Assembly (NCBI GenBank): GCA_017479035.1
Contig: JAFVCR010000144.1
Coordinates: 1-8,540 of the forward strand
From: Kiritimatiellia bacterium
Lineage (GTDB): Bacteria > Verrucomicrobiota > Kiritimatiellia > RFP12 > UBA1067
Direction: 5' to 3'
DNA length: 8,540 nt
Part shown: piece by piece, positions 1 to 7,082 of the stretch
Layout of the letters: each line of letters opens with the position of its first letter
Position numbering within the stretch: the first letter of the stretch is position 1
Translations under genes and position numbers: made by a program
Notes under the pieces: model-generated
The model's input: only the letters and a program-made list of their open reading frames with translations
Told to the model about the DNA's origin: nothing
The model's database searches: none

Positions 1-37
1 ACTCTGCATTTTTGCGCCTCTGCGTTGATTGCATTTT

Positions 38-72
38 CAAACTGCAAACTGCACACTGCAAACAGCAAACTA
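38..72. repeat. Heptad tandem repeat array (CAAACTG type), 5 units
   Basis: Five consecutive 7-base units can be read directly: CAAACTG, CAAACTG, CACACTG, CAAACAG, CAAACTA. The array lies 32 bp upstream of the -35 element of the operon. The same heptad recurs in reverse complement at 7166-7206, and the two arrays share a 21-nt identical stretch (40-60 against the complement of 7185-7205). It resembles the short tandemly repeated repetitive (STRR) heptamers known from intergenic DNA of some bacteria, such as cyanobacteria. No function can be read from the sequence. Confidence 0.85.
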
Positions 73-104
73 CTGCGGGGGACAAGGGTGCATCAAACGC
101 ATGC

Positions 105-133
105 TTGCGTTGCATGGGGAATTATGGTAGAAT
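105..133 (+). promoter_or_regulatory. Extended -10 promoter of the operon
   Basis: A -35-like TTGCGT at 105-110 is followed by exactly 17 nt and then TAGAAT at 128-133. A TG dinucleotide at 125-126, one base before the -10 hexamer, gives the TGnTATAAT extended -10 form. Transcription would start near 139-141. It is the only convincing promoter seen upstream of the seven densely packed + strand genes, so it probably drives the whole unit. Confidence 0.65.
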
Positions 134-141
134 CGAAATGT

Positions 142-768
142 ATGACGGACAGCGAGATATATGGCCTTTTGAAAGATCGCGATGCGGAGGCGTGGCGGCT
201 TGTGTGGGAGAATGCCGTCTTGGCAGAGGCGAAAAGCCGCAAGAATTCCGAAATGATGCACAGGTGGGGGCTGGAGGCGGAGGAACTCATGTGCCGGCTC
301 TACTGGGAAATGGTGCACAAGGGTAGGCTGGAAAACTACCGCAACGACGGCGGAAGCATCTACGGGTTCTTGCGCGCATACGTGCGAGGCTACATATTGA
401 AGGCCGATCCGGCAAAGGCGCGTGAAGTGCCGATGGGTGCGTTTAGAAAGGGAGACGGAGAGGAGAGTGACGAAAATCTCGAAGAAAATATCGCGCTGGA
501 TCTGTCAGATTCGGGTGCCGGGAAATCCTCACCAGTAGAAGAGACCCTCCGCAGGGAAGATTGGGAGGAGGTGCAGAGATGTTTTGCGGAACTCTGGAGA
601 AAGAGCCCGTTGAAAGCGTATGTGCACGTCCTTCGGCTGCGGGCGGGGTGGTCTTCGGAAAAAATAAAAAATCTCCTCGGCATATCGAGCGCGGCGAACG
701 TGGATCAGATGTTCAAGCGTGCGACGACGGAGATGAGGGAAATGAAGGTGCGGCATGGGCAGGAATGA
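142..768 (+). CDS. ECF-like RNA polymerase sigma factor (sigma-70 family)
   Basis: The 208-aa product looks like a small sigma-70 family factor. The N-terminus (MTDSEIYGLLKDRDAEAWR) matches the usual ECF region 2.1 opening. Residues about 35-80 resemble regions 2.2-2.4 (GLEAEELMCRLYWEMV, then YRNDGGSIYGFLRAYVRGYI). An acidic linker follows, and residues about 135-200 carry a region 4 helix-turn-helix (LRLRAGWSSEKIKNLLGIS, then MFKRATTEMREM). The frame is open upstream to 25, but that part covers the heptad repeats and promoter. The start at 142 fits the family N-terminus and lies 1-3 nt from the predicted transcription start, with no Shine-Dalgarno, so the mRNA would be leaderless. It is the first gene of the operon and overlaps the next by 14 nt. 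It probably directs transcription of this operon or a related regulon (inference). Family assignment is by motif resemblance only. Confidence 0.75.
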   Translation: MTDSEIYGLLKDRDAEAWRLVWENAVLAEAKSRKNSEMMHRWGLEAEELMCRLYWEMVHKGRLENYRNDGGSIYGFLRAYVRGYILKADPAKAREVPMGAFRKGDGEESDENLEENIALDLSDSGAGKSSPVEETLRREDWEEVQRCFAELWRKSPLKAYVHVLRLRAGWSSEKIKNLLGISSAANVDQMFKRATTEMREMKVRHGQE

Positions 769-1228
769 TTTTATAGATGCGTTTCTCGCGGCGCATTGCA
801 GGACGCGCGAGGAGGTGTTACGGCTGCGCGTGGAAAGATTCGCGCAGGAGTGGCGGCGGCGCATGATGGGCGTGGGGGAGGTGCGCCTTGCAGCACGGGC
901 ACTTGCCGCAGCACCGCAGCGCGCCGCAGGCGATGCGGCGCGGGATGCAAATGCAGGAGAGGTGGCGTTCTTGTATGTGGCGGACGACGATTCGTGGCGG
1001 TGCGTGGTGAAGGTGCCGGACGACGCGGACGCGGCTACGATGCTGGAGATAAAAGTCTCCGCAAAAAATCCCGACGGCGTTTTGAGCCTTGCGGGAGTGG
1101 ATGTGCCAGTGGAGGGCGGCGCGGGCGAAATGCCGTTTGGCGCGTTCCTCGAAGGGCTGAAGAATACGGATGTAGCATACGCCGGCGAAGGCGACCGGCG
1201 CGAGAGGGGCCACTTGGCGTTTTTCTGA
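755..1228 (+). CDS. Hypothetical 157-aa protein following the sigma factor
   Basis: I do not recognise this family. The start ATG at 755 overlaps the sigma-factor stop by 14 nt, with a GAAGG-type ribosome site just upstream. The stop overlaps the next start (TGATG at 1226-1230), so its translation is coupled on both sides. The N-terminal third (residues 1-65) is Arg/Ala-rich and likely helical. Residues about 68-157 look beta-rich (AFLYVADDDSWRCVVKVP, then VLSLAGVDVPVEGG) and end in HLAFF. No signal peptide or membrane segment is visible, so it is likely cytoplasmic. A gene directly after an ECF sigma factor often encodes its anti-sigma factor or another partner. That is a positional inference only, since no zinc-binding anti-sigma motif is present. 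Confidence 0.7.
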   Translation: MGRNDFIDAFLAAHCRTREEVLRLRVERFAQEWRRRMMGVGEVRLAARALAAAPQRAAGDAARDANAGEVAFLYVADDDSWRCVVKVPDDADAATMLEIKVSAKNPDGVLSLAGVDVPVEGGAGEMPFGAFLEGLKNTDVAYAGEGDRRERGHLAFF

Positions 1229-2001
1229 TGGCACGCGAAAGGATAGATCTCGCCGGAGTTTTCCCGGCGGTGTTCGAGCAGTCGATGAAGCCGGTGTGCG
1301 TGGCGGCGGCAGTGGCGGGGCTTGTGGAATTCTACGAGGGCTTCCGAGAGCCTCTGTCGGTAGAATTCCTGGACGATGCCATGATGCGCCAGCGCAAAGC
1401 ATGGGCAGAGGAGAATCTGGCACGATTGCGCCGGGGAGAAGACGGCGATGCGATATGGGAGGACCTCTACCGCAAACAACTGCTGCAGGTACGCTTCGTG
1501 GGGCGCAAGACGGCGTTCGATTCGCCGGAGGCCGAGCATCTGATCGCGTTGTTCGAGGCGAACATACGCGAGCGGCTGCTGGATGCGGACGGCGCGACAA
1601 TCGCAGGCGCGTTCGGCGTGCTGCGCGAACGCGGCATCTGCGCAGAAAGGCTATGGCCGTATGCAAGCGCGCCGCATTCGGCGTTCTCAACCGTGCCGCC
1701 GGACGCGGAGGACGATGCAATGCACAGGAGATTCGGCGCAAGGGAATTGTATTTGCTGAAAACGCCGGGGAACGTGGAAGAGGTGAAAAGAATCCTCGCG
1801 GGGGCAAACGGCAACAGACCAATGCCCGTAGCGGCAATACTCGAAACGTTCGGCGAATGCGCGGACGGAGTGTTCGCGATGCCGGGCGCGGACGCGGCAG
1901 CGCAAGGCCGCCATGCAGTGCTGGTGACGGGATTCGATGCCGACGGCTTCACGTTCCGCAATTCGTGGGGAGCGAAGTGGGGCAGGCGGGGATACGGCTG
2001 A
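1228..2001 (+). CDS. Papain-like C1 cysteine peptidase, catalytic part
   Basis: The product is 257 aa with a complete papain-type active site. Q18 and C24 (EQSMKPVCVAAA) keep the Gln-x5-Cys spacing of papain. H229 lies in GRHAVLVTGFD and N245 in RNSWGAKWGRRGYG, the classic C-terminal signature. GAFGVLRERGICAERLWPY at about residue 130 matches the GVC-E-WPY segment of bacterial C1 peptidases. There is no signal peptide, so the catalytic part is predicted to be cytoplasmic. The reading frame stops at TGA (1999-2001) immediately after GYG, where family members normally continue with a short hydrophobic/aromatic strand. That missing piece (MGFDYFTRYC) follows in the same frame. The gene is therefore either nonsense-interrupted, read through, or translated as two polypeptides. 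It may process the operon's regulator or envelope proteins (inference). Confidence 0.8.
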   Translation: MARERIDLAGVFPAVFEQSMKPVCVAAAVAGLVEFYEGFREPLSVEFLDDAMMRQRKAWAEENLARLRRGEDGDAIWEDLYRKQLLQVRFVGRKTAFDSPEAEHLIALFEANIRERLLDADGATIAGAFGVLRERGICAERLWPYASAPHSAFSTVPPDAEDDAMHRRFGARELYLLKTPGNVEEVKRILAGANGNRPMPVAAILETFGECADGVFAMPGADAAAQGRHAVLVTGFDADGFTFRNSWGAKWGRRGYG

Positions 2002-2316
2002 ATGGGGTTTGACTATTTCACGCGCTACTGCGCCGAGGCGGGGACGATACTCGCACGGAACGCGGAATGCGATGTGCAGGGATACGGCGCGATGCGGCGC
2101 GGGGGCGCGGAACGCGGGCGATACCATTGGTGGCTGAACCTGCTCTTCGCCGCGTTGTTCCTGTGCGCTGGAGCGGCTGCGGCGTTTGCATGGCTTGTGG
2201 CACACGCGCCAAAGCCGCCGCCGCACCATCGCATCCACAGGCATTCCAGAGAAGGTGCCGCAGAGGTGCAAGCCACGCAAGAAAGAAATTTCACACAAGG
2301 AGAAACACAAAAATGA
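2002..2316 (+). CDS. C-terminal part of the C1 peptidase with membrane anchor (after in-frame TGA)
   Basis: This 104-aa open frame is in phase with the peptidase and begins with ATG directly after its TGA. It has no strong ribosome site of its own. The first residues (MGFDYFTRYCAEAGTILA) read as the natural end of a C1 peptidase domain, so this is most likely the tail of one 362-codon gene. A transmembrane helix covers about residues 44-67 (WWLNLLFAALFLCAGAAAAF), followed by a His/Pro/Arg-rich tail. Its stop overlaps the next start (ATGA, 2313-2316). That supports the frame being translated, either by readthrough or by termination-reinitiation at TGAATG. If joined, the protease would be tethered to the inner membrane by its C-terminus. 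Whether it is made as a separate small protein is not decidable here. Confidence 0.6.
   Translation: MGFDYFTRYCAEAGTILARNAECDVQGYGAMRRGGAERGRYHWWLNLLFAALFLCAGAAAAFAWLVAHAPKPPPHHRIHRHSREGAAEVQATQERNFTQGETQK
2297..2303 (+). promoter_or_regulatory. Strong ribosome binding site of the LpoB-like gene
   Basis: AAGGAGA lies 9 nt before the ATG at 2313. This supports that start rather than the longer open frame beginning upstream at 2067. The site sits inside the end of the preceding coding frame. Confidence 0.7.
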
Positions 2317-2858
2317 AGACGACAATGAAGTTGTTTGCAGCAGGCGTGCTGGCGCTTGCGGCCGGGTGCGCGACACGTTCTGCGCTGGTGATGCCGGGCG
2401 GCGCGGAGGTTGTGAGCGGATTCTCGCAGGACGATGTGGACTATGCCGTGGGGCAGGCGGTGTATTCCATTCTCTCGCAAGACCGCATCAAGGTACCAGA
2501 GGGTGCGAACAGAGCGATACTCGCAATCGAAAACGTTGTGAACGACACCACTTCCGTAGGTTCGCAAGCGGATATTCTTGCGGAAAACATCGGCCAGAGC
2601 CTGCGCGAACTGCTTACCGACAGCGGCAAGGTGGTGGTGTACAACAAGAGCGTGGCGCAATACGCCGCAGTGCAAGTGCAGCCGCAGTATGTTCTGTACG
2701 GGAGGCTCGGCCAGCGCAATCTGCGCAAGGACAATGGCGACTTCTACAAAGAGTTCTCGCTGAATCTGCAACTAGTGGAAGTGGCAACGGGGCTGGAGTT
2801 CTGGCAAAAGCGCATACCCATCCGCAAAGTGGTGGACAAGACGAATCTCATGAATTGA
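2313..2858 (+). CDS. LpoB-like outer-membrane lipoprotein (penicillin-binding protein activator family)
   Basis: The 181-aa product starts with a lipoprotein signal peptide (MKTTMKLFAAGVLALAAGC, lipobox LAAGC, Cys19). Alanine at +2 fits outer-membrane sorting. The mature part matches the LpoB/COG3417 pattern: SGFSQDDVDYAV, then AILAIENVVNDTTS, then ILAENIGQSLRELLTDSGK, then QPQYVLYGRL, then FSLNLQLVEVATGLEFWQKR. In Escherichia coli LpoB stimulates the peptidoglycan synthase PBP1b from the outer membrane. In other phyla this fold is often found in envelope gene clusters, so activation of a penicillin-binding protein is not assured. The segment between the SGK helix and the QPQYVLYG strand is shorter than in enterobacterial LpoB. 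The protein is shorter overall (E. coli LpoB is about 213 aa). The start overlaps the preceding stop (ATGA). Confidence 0.8.
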   Translation: MKTTMKLFAAGVLALAAGCATRSALVMPGGAEVVSGFSQDDVDYAVGQAVYSILSQDRIKVPEGANRAILAIENVVNDTTSVGSQADILAENIGQSLRELLTDSGKVVVYNKSVAQYAAVQVQPQYVLYGRLGQRNLRKDNGDFYKEFSLNLQLVEVATGLEFWQKRIPIRKVVDKTNLMN

Positions 2859-2882
2859 CAAAGCATAGGAAAGGACGGAAAC

Positions 2883-4277
2883 ATGAATACGAAAACGTTG
2901 ATGGCGGCGGCAATGGCCGCATTCGCAACAGCCGCGCTTGCGCAGGTTGCGGAAAACACGTTGGATACGCTCGCCGCAGACGCTCCGGCGCAGTCCGTGG
3001 CGGCGGCGAACGCCGATGCACAGGTGGAAATCGACGACGCGGACAAAGTGCAGGAAGCATTCGACAAGTTCATCGAGTCGAAGCGGAGCGAGGGCTTTAC
3101 CAGTTACGGCAAGGCGCCGAAAAACAGCGACATCCGCTACTATGCGGAAATGGAAGCCGTGAACGGAATTGGCGAAAAGGATTCCGAATTCATACAGAAG
3201 CGGCAGACGGCGTTCATGCGGGCGTATGCAAAAATCCGCGAAGACTTCGTAAAGCATTCCGTGAACGGCAGGATTAGCAGCGTAGTGACCAACGAATTCC
3301 TCAAGGACAAGGATGCCGAACGCCAGCAGGAAATCGCAGCGGCAGATCCGGTGGATCGCCTCGCGCAGAAGACGCTTGCGCTTACGGAAATCGAACTCGA
3401 CAGAAAACTGGAAGACAGAGGCATTTCGCCCGCACAGTTCACCACGGTGGCGGACAAGCGCAAGGCACTTTGCCAGCGGATACTGGGCACAGCCGCCACA
3501 CATGCGTTCGCGGAATGCTCGGGCATAAGCGTAGTAAAGACGGTAGAGGGCGGTTCCGCTGACGGCTACACCATAGGCGTGATCGCAAAATTCGACCCCG
3601 TCTACGTCTATTACGCAGGATGCATCGCACGCGGTGTGCGGCCGCAGCCTTCCGCGCCGGGCATCGATGTGGGGCTCATGCTGAAGGGAGACCTCGCGCA
3701 GAACTTCGGCACGCGCTTCTTCTACGACGAAGAAGGCATGCCCGCGCTGGTGAGTTTCGGCCAGTGGGCGATGACGGGCACGCCGGCCGACCGCACGGAA
3801 CGCAAGCTTCAGGAAAAGGCCGCGCGGCTACAGGCGGAGGCGCAGGCCAACATCGACATGAACAACTTTATTGCAGGTTGCACCGTGTTCGACGAATCGT
3901 CAAAAGGCGGCGAGGAATGGGCGAAGAGCATTTCCTACGATGCAAACGGTCTGCCGGTGGCATCATCTGTGGCGAGCGAAATTGCCGATTTCATCAGCCG
4001 CACAAGCACGACCAAGGCCAATCTCGGCATGGCCGGGCGCGATGTGCTGGTTTCCAAATTCATCACCCATCCGGACACCAAACAGCGCATAGCGGTAGCG
4101 GCGATAGGATGGAGTTTCGCCAGCCTTGAAGCGCAACAGCGCATAGAGACGATACGCCAGGAGGCGAAGCGGGCGCAGCCAGCGGCTCCGTCCGCGACAA
4201 GCACCGTTGCACCTGACGCGCAAGTGCCCGCGAACCGGCCAGCGACGATCCGCGAAGGCGACACATACGACTTCTGA
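2883..4277 (+). CDS. Exported LPP20-like protein, 464 aa, function unknown
   Basis: A cleavable signal peptide is visible (MNTKTLMAAAMAAFATAALA, likely cut before Gln21), so the protein is periplasmic or surface-associated. Two regions resemble the LPP20/FlgT-N type fold. The first is residues about 55-240 (AVNGIGEKDSEFIQKRQTAF to SADGYTIGVIAKF). The second is about 290-430 (ALVSFGQWAMTG, a charged Ala/Glu/Arg helix, then DVLVSKFITH and IAVAAIGWSFAS). A low-complexity Ala/Pro/Thr tail follows, ending in DTYDF. The start is supported by AGGAAAGGA 7 nt upstream, and it lies 24 nt after the LpoB-like gene. It may belong to an uncharacterised family such as the one databases call DUF6844, but I am not sure. 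With its neighbours it suggests an envelope complex rather than an enzyme; no catalytic motif is seen. Confidence 0.75.
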   Translation: MNTKTLMAAAMAAFATAALAQVAENTLDTLAADAPAQSVAAANADAQVEIDDADKVQEAFDKFIESKRSEGFTSYGKAPKNSDIRYYAEMEAVNGIGEKDSEFIQKRQTAFMRAYAKIREDFVKHSVNGRISSVVTNEFLKDKDAERQQEIAAADPVDRLAQKTLALTEIELDRKLEDRGISPAQFTTVADKRKALCQRILGTAATHAFAECSGISVVKTVEGGSADGYTIGVIAKFDPVYVYYAGCIARGVRPQPSAPGIDVGLMLKGDLAQNFGTRFFYDEEGMPALVSFGQWAMTGTPADRTERKLQEKAARLQAEAQANIDMNNFIAGCTVFDESSKGGEEWAKSISYDANGLPVASSVASEIADFISRTSTTKANLGMAGRDVLVSKFITHPDTKQRIAVAAIGWSFASLEAQQRIETIRQEAKRAQPAAPSATSTVAPDAQVPANRPATIREGDTYDF

Positions 4278-4295
4278 TTGCAGGAGATGCGGGAA

Positions 4296-5573
4296 ATGAG
4301 AATCATCCTAAACATATTCGCCGCAGCCGCGCTGATTGCGTGCTCCGTGCCGGCGGCGGCCGATACGGTGAAAGCAACCGGCATAGGCGGCACATACCGC
4401 AGCGCAGTGAACGAAGCACTCGTGGCGGCGATGGAACAGCACGAAGGCGTGAGCGTATCAGCAGAGACGCGCTCCGGCGTGGCGGAGAGCCAGTCCGTAA
4501 CCACCACCACGGCGGACGGACGCATGAGCAAGTCCGAGTTGAACGACTCGATTTCGCGCGATATGCAAATATGGGCAAAAGGCAAGATACTCTCCTACAC
4601 CGTTTTGAGCGATTCGTTCGATGCGGCCACGGGGAACTATCGCGTGAGCGTGGCGGCGGAGTTCGCCGGGCGCACGATAGTGGGGCACGATCCCGATTTG
4701 CGCCGCCGCATGGCGATAGCCCCGTTCCGCACTCATGGCGAAACGGCTACGTTCTACGGTCAGCAGTTCAGCACCGTAGAGTGGACTATGGCACTTGCGG
4801 ACAAACTCAACATCGCGCTTGCGCAAACGCGCAAGTTCACGATGCTGGATCGCCACTTCGATGCGGAAGTGAACGACGAACTCGCCCGCATATCCGGCGC
4901 GAACGCCGCACCTGCGGATTTCGTAAAACTCAAGCAGCAACTGGCCACTGACTACCTTGTGGCTGGCGAAGTGCGCTTTGCGGACGTGGCCGCGCCCGGC
5001 GTAAATCCAATCACGGGGAGGCCTCTGCCGGTAGCGTCGCAACTGTTTGCGGAGGTAACGTATCGCGTTCTCATCGCGGCGACGGGCCAACTGAAGTGGA
5101 CGGATGTTGTGAAGGTTGACGCACGCGATGTGGCCGCGCCGGATTTTGCGTCGTTCATGTCCGGCTCGGCGGAAAGCGTGGCGATACAGATTGCGGACGG
5201 GATAATGGACAATATACTGCCGCTTGAAATCGTGGCCAAGACCGCACTCGGCACGATAGTAATCGGCGAAGGCGGCAAGTCCACCAAGGTCGGAGACATC
5301 TTCACCGTGTTCGCACTTGGCGAGAAGGTGGTGGATTCCCGTACGGGCGAAGTTCTTGACAGGATCGAAGAGCCCGTGGGAGCAGTGCGCATAACGCGCG
5401 TCACGCCAAAACTTTCATACGCAGAAGTGATTGAAGGCGATGCGCGCATCATTGGCGTGGGGATGCGCCTGCGCCGCCCGGAAACGGTGGAAAGCGCACC
5501 AACGGCACCGGCGGCACCCGCGAACACTACAATATACGCCACTCCGTCCGGCGGAATCGTGACGCCGTTCTGA
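4296..5573 (+). CDS. FlgT/CsgG-like three-domain envelope protein
   Basis: The 425-aa product has the domain order of FlgT. An N-terminal FlgT_N/LPP20-like part (residues about 24-124) contains VKATGIGGTYRSAVNEALVA and ISRDMQIWAKGKILSYTVL. A CsgG/TolB-N-like middle (about 136-312) contains RRMAIAPF, ALADKLNIALAQTRKFTMLD and TDYLVAGEVR. A C-terminal beta domain (about 318-394) contains GTIVIGEGGKSTKVGDIFTV and DSRTGEVLDR. FlgT forms part of the H-ring of Vibrio flagellar motors, but no flagellar gene is present here. I chose ATG 4296 because AGGAG at 4282-4286 lies 9 nt before it and it begins the signal peptide MRIILNIFAAAALIAC; an earlier TTG (4278) and ATG (4287) overlap that site. LIAC (Cys16) could be a lipobox, or cleavage could occur after PAAA. 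The protein ends in TPF. Confidence 0.78.
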   Translation: MRIILNIFAAAALIACSVPAAADTVKATGIGGTYRSAVNEALVAAMEQHEGVSVSAETRSGVAESQSVTTTTADGRMSKSELNDSISRDMQIWAKGKILSYTVLSDSFDAATGNYRVSVAAEFAGRTIVGHDPDLRRRMAIAPFRTHGETATFYGQQFSTVEWTMALADKLNIALAQTRKFTMLDRHFDAEVNDELARISGANAAPADFVKLKQQLATDYLVAGEVRFADVAAPGVNPITGRPLPVASQLFAEVTYRVLIAATGQLKWTDVVKVDARDVAAPDFASFMSGSAESVAIQIADGIMDNILPLEIVAKTALGTIVIGEGGKSTKVGDIFTVFALGEKVVDSRTGEVLDRIEEPVGAVRITRVTPKLSYAEVIEGDARIIGVGMRLRRPETVESAPTAPAAPANTTIYATPSGGIVTPF

Positions 5574-5594
5574 TCATATTGCAGGAATGACTAT

Positions 5595-7034
5595 ATGAAA
5601 AGCGCAATACGCATTGCGTCCATCTGCGGCATCGCGGCGACCCTCGCCGGGTGCCGCACTTTCAATGACGCGCGCCAGAGTTACGCGTTGAATCTCGCCC
5701 AGGGCAACTACGCAATGCTGCCGGGCGAAATGGCGGAGTTCGCAGCGAAGAAAGACAACAACGCACCTCTTGCATGGTTGTACTCCGCATACGGGGCGTA
5801 TCTCGCGGACGATGCTGCAGCGGCAAGCACGGCGTTCGACAACGCCGAGGCGGTATTCCTCGCGCACGACGCAAAAGGCATATTCTCCTCCGCAGCGTCG
5901 TCCACCGCCGCGATAATGACGAACGACAAGGCATTCGAATACGACGGCGGCGGGCTGGACCGCGTGTTCGTGGCGTTATACAAAGCAATCGGCTACATGG
6001 GTACGGGTCAGGTCAACGCCGCCCGCACGGAACTCAACCGCGCGGCGCAATATCAAGACAACTGGCTCTACGAACGCCGCAAGAACATAGCCGATTCGCG
6101 CGAACGCCTTGCGGCTGGCGAGAGGAAACAGGCAAAGGACAAATCCGTAGCAAACGCACCCAATTCGGCGACGTCCGTCGCGCAGGTTTTCGCCGACGAT
6201 TCGTTCGGCGGGATTTTCCGCGATGCAACCGGGTTCGATCCGCGCTCAAGCGGCGACATCGAGAAGCTCGCACGCAAAGACTACGTGAACGTCTACGCCG
6301 AGCACGTCACTGGCATATTCCGCTGGCTGAATGGAGACGGCGGGCTTTCTTATTTGAAAGATGCCGCAGCGCTCGCACCCGCCAACAGCGTGCTGGCGCG
6401 CGATGCTGCGGAATGCGCCTCCGGCGCAAAACCGCAGGAGCAGGTATGGATATGGGTGGAGGACGGCCTTTGCCCGCGCCGCAAGGAGTGGCGCATCGAT
6501 CTGCCGGTAATGTTCATTCCATACGCGAACCGCTACGTTCTATACGCAGGGATGGCGTTTCCCGTTCTGGAAGAACGCGCGGCGGCCACATATGGCGGCA
6601 TCTCCTCAAATGGCATAGCGGCGCAACTTTTGCAGGACGTGGATGCGCTCGTGCGCACGGAGTACGACGTCTACATGCGCGGCGCGCTGGCACGCGAAGT
6701 GACTCGCGCCGTGGCACGAGTGGCGGTGCAGGCGGGCTTCGGCGTGGCGGCGGAACATGCAAGCGACAGAGGCACGCGCTTGGGCTTCCAGCTGGCGCAA
6801 CTCTCGTCCGCAGCGTGGGCCGCCGGCATGACCTCTGCCGACACCCGCTCGTGGGACGTACTGCCCAAGCACGTATGGTGCATACGCATGGCCCGCCCCG
6901 AAACCGGTAGGGTGGATGTGGCCGTAGGCGGACGCGTCGTAACGCTTTCGCCGCCGGCGGGCTGCAACACGCTTGTGTGGATACGCCAAGCCGTGCCGCT
7001 TGCCGCACCTGTGGTGAAACAAGTCGCATTCTGA
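5595..7034 (+). CDS. COG3014-like TPR lipoprotein, 479 aa
   Basis: The signal peptide MKSAIRIASICGIAATLAGC ends in a lipobox (LAGC, Cys20). Arginine at +2 does not signal inner-membrane retention, so an outer-membrane lipoprotein is predicted. Residues about 40-175 form helical, TPR-like repeats (DNNAPLAWLYSAYGAYLADD, then VFVALYKAIGYMGTGQVNAA). Near the end, ADTRSWDVLPKHVWCIRMAR (about 415-434) matches the conserved ADTRSW-LP motif I associate with COG3014 proteins. These tend to lie next to LpoB and LPP20 family lipoproteins in Gram-negatives such as Vibrio and Shewanella. The same neighbours occur here, which strengthens the call. The start is supported by AGGAA 7 nt upstream, and the gap from the preceding gene is 21 nt. 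It is the last gene before the terminator. The molecular role is unknown; a scaffold in an envelope complex is the simplest inference. Confidence 0.75.
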   Translation: MKSAIRIASICGIAATLAGCRTFNDARQSYALNLAQGNYAMLPGEMAEFAAKKDNNAPLAWLYSAYGAYLADDAAAASTAFDNAEAVFLAHDAKGIFSSAASSTAAIMTNDKAFEYDGGGLDRVFVALYKAIGYMGTGQVNAARTELNRAAQYQDNWLYERRKNIADSRERLAAGERKQAKDKSVANAPNSATSVAQVFADDSFGGIFRDATGFDPRSSGDIEKLARKDYVNVYAEHVTGIFRWLNGDGGLSYLKDAAALAPANSVLARDAAECASGAKPQEQVWIWVEDGLCPRRKEWRIDLPVMFIPYANRYVLYAGMAFPVLEERAAATYGGISSNGIAAQLLQDVDALVRTEYDVYMRGALAREVTRAVARVAVQAGFGVAAEHASDRGTRLGFQLAQLSSAAWAAGMTSADTRSWDVLPKHVWCIRMARPETGRVDVAVGGRVVTLSPPAGCNTLVWIRQAVPLAAPVVKQVAF

Positions 7035-7041
7035 CGGCACG

Positions 7042-7062
7042 AAGAATCTTTGCACGATTCTT
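7042..7062. terminator. Small hairpin after the operon
   Basis: AAGAATC (7042-7048) and GATTCTT (7056-7062) form a 7-bp stem with a 7-nt loop, 7 nt after the last stop codon. TTT at 7061-7063 is its only T run. On its own it is a weak terminator; it may protect the 3' end or act together with the stronger hairpin at 7083-7109. Confidence 0.4.
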
Positions 7063-7082
7063 TGCGCGCACGCCATGCATTA

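Noticed and set aside
38..72. CRISPR array
   Set aside because: Units are 7 bp and directly adjacent without spacers.
25..141. Longer N-terminus for the sigma factor
   Set aside because: It would encode the heptad repeats and the promoter, and the family N-terminus begins at 142.
529..1539. Long - strand open frame (336 codons), with similar ones at 818-1837, 2025-2771 and 2772-3503
   Set aside because: They lie opposite well-supported + strand genes, their products are Arg/Ser/Pro-rich without recognisable motifs, and GC-rich codon use produces such shadows.
1999..2001. TGA reassigned to Trp or Gly, or read as selenocysteine
   Set aside because: Every other annotated frame in the window ends in TGA and Trp is encoded by TGG. 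I saw no convincing selenocysteine-insertion hairpin, and C1 peptidases do not carry a catalytic residue there.
4296..5573. Curli secretion channel CsgG
   Set aside because: Only the middle domain resembles CsgG, the flanking domains fit FlgT, and no curli genes are present.
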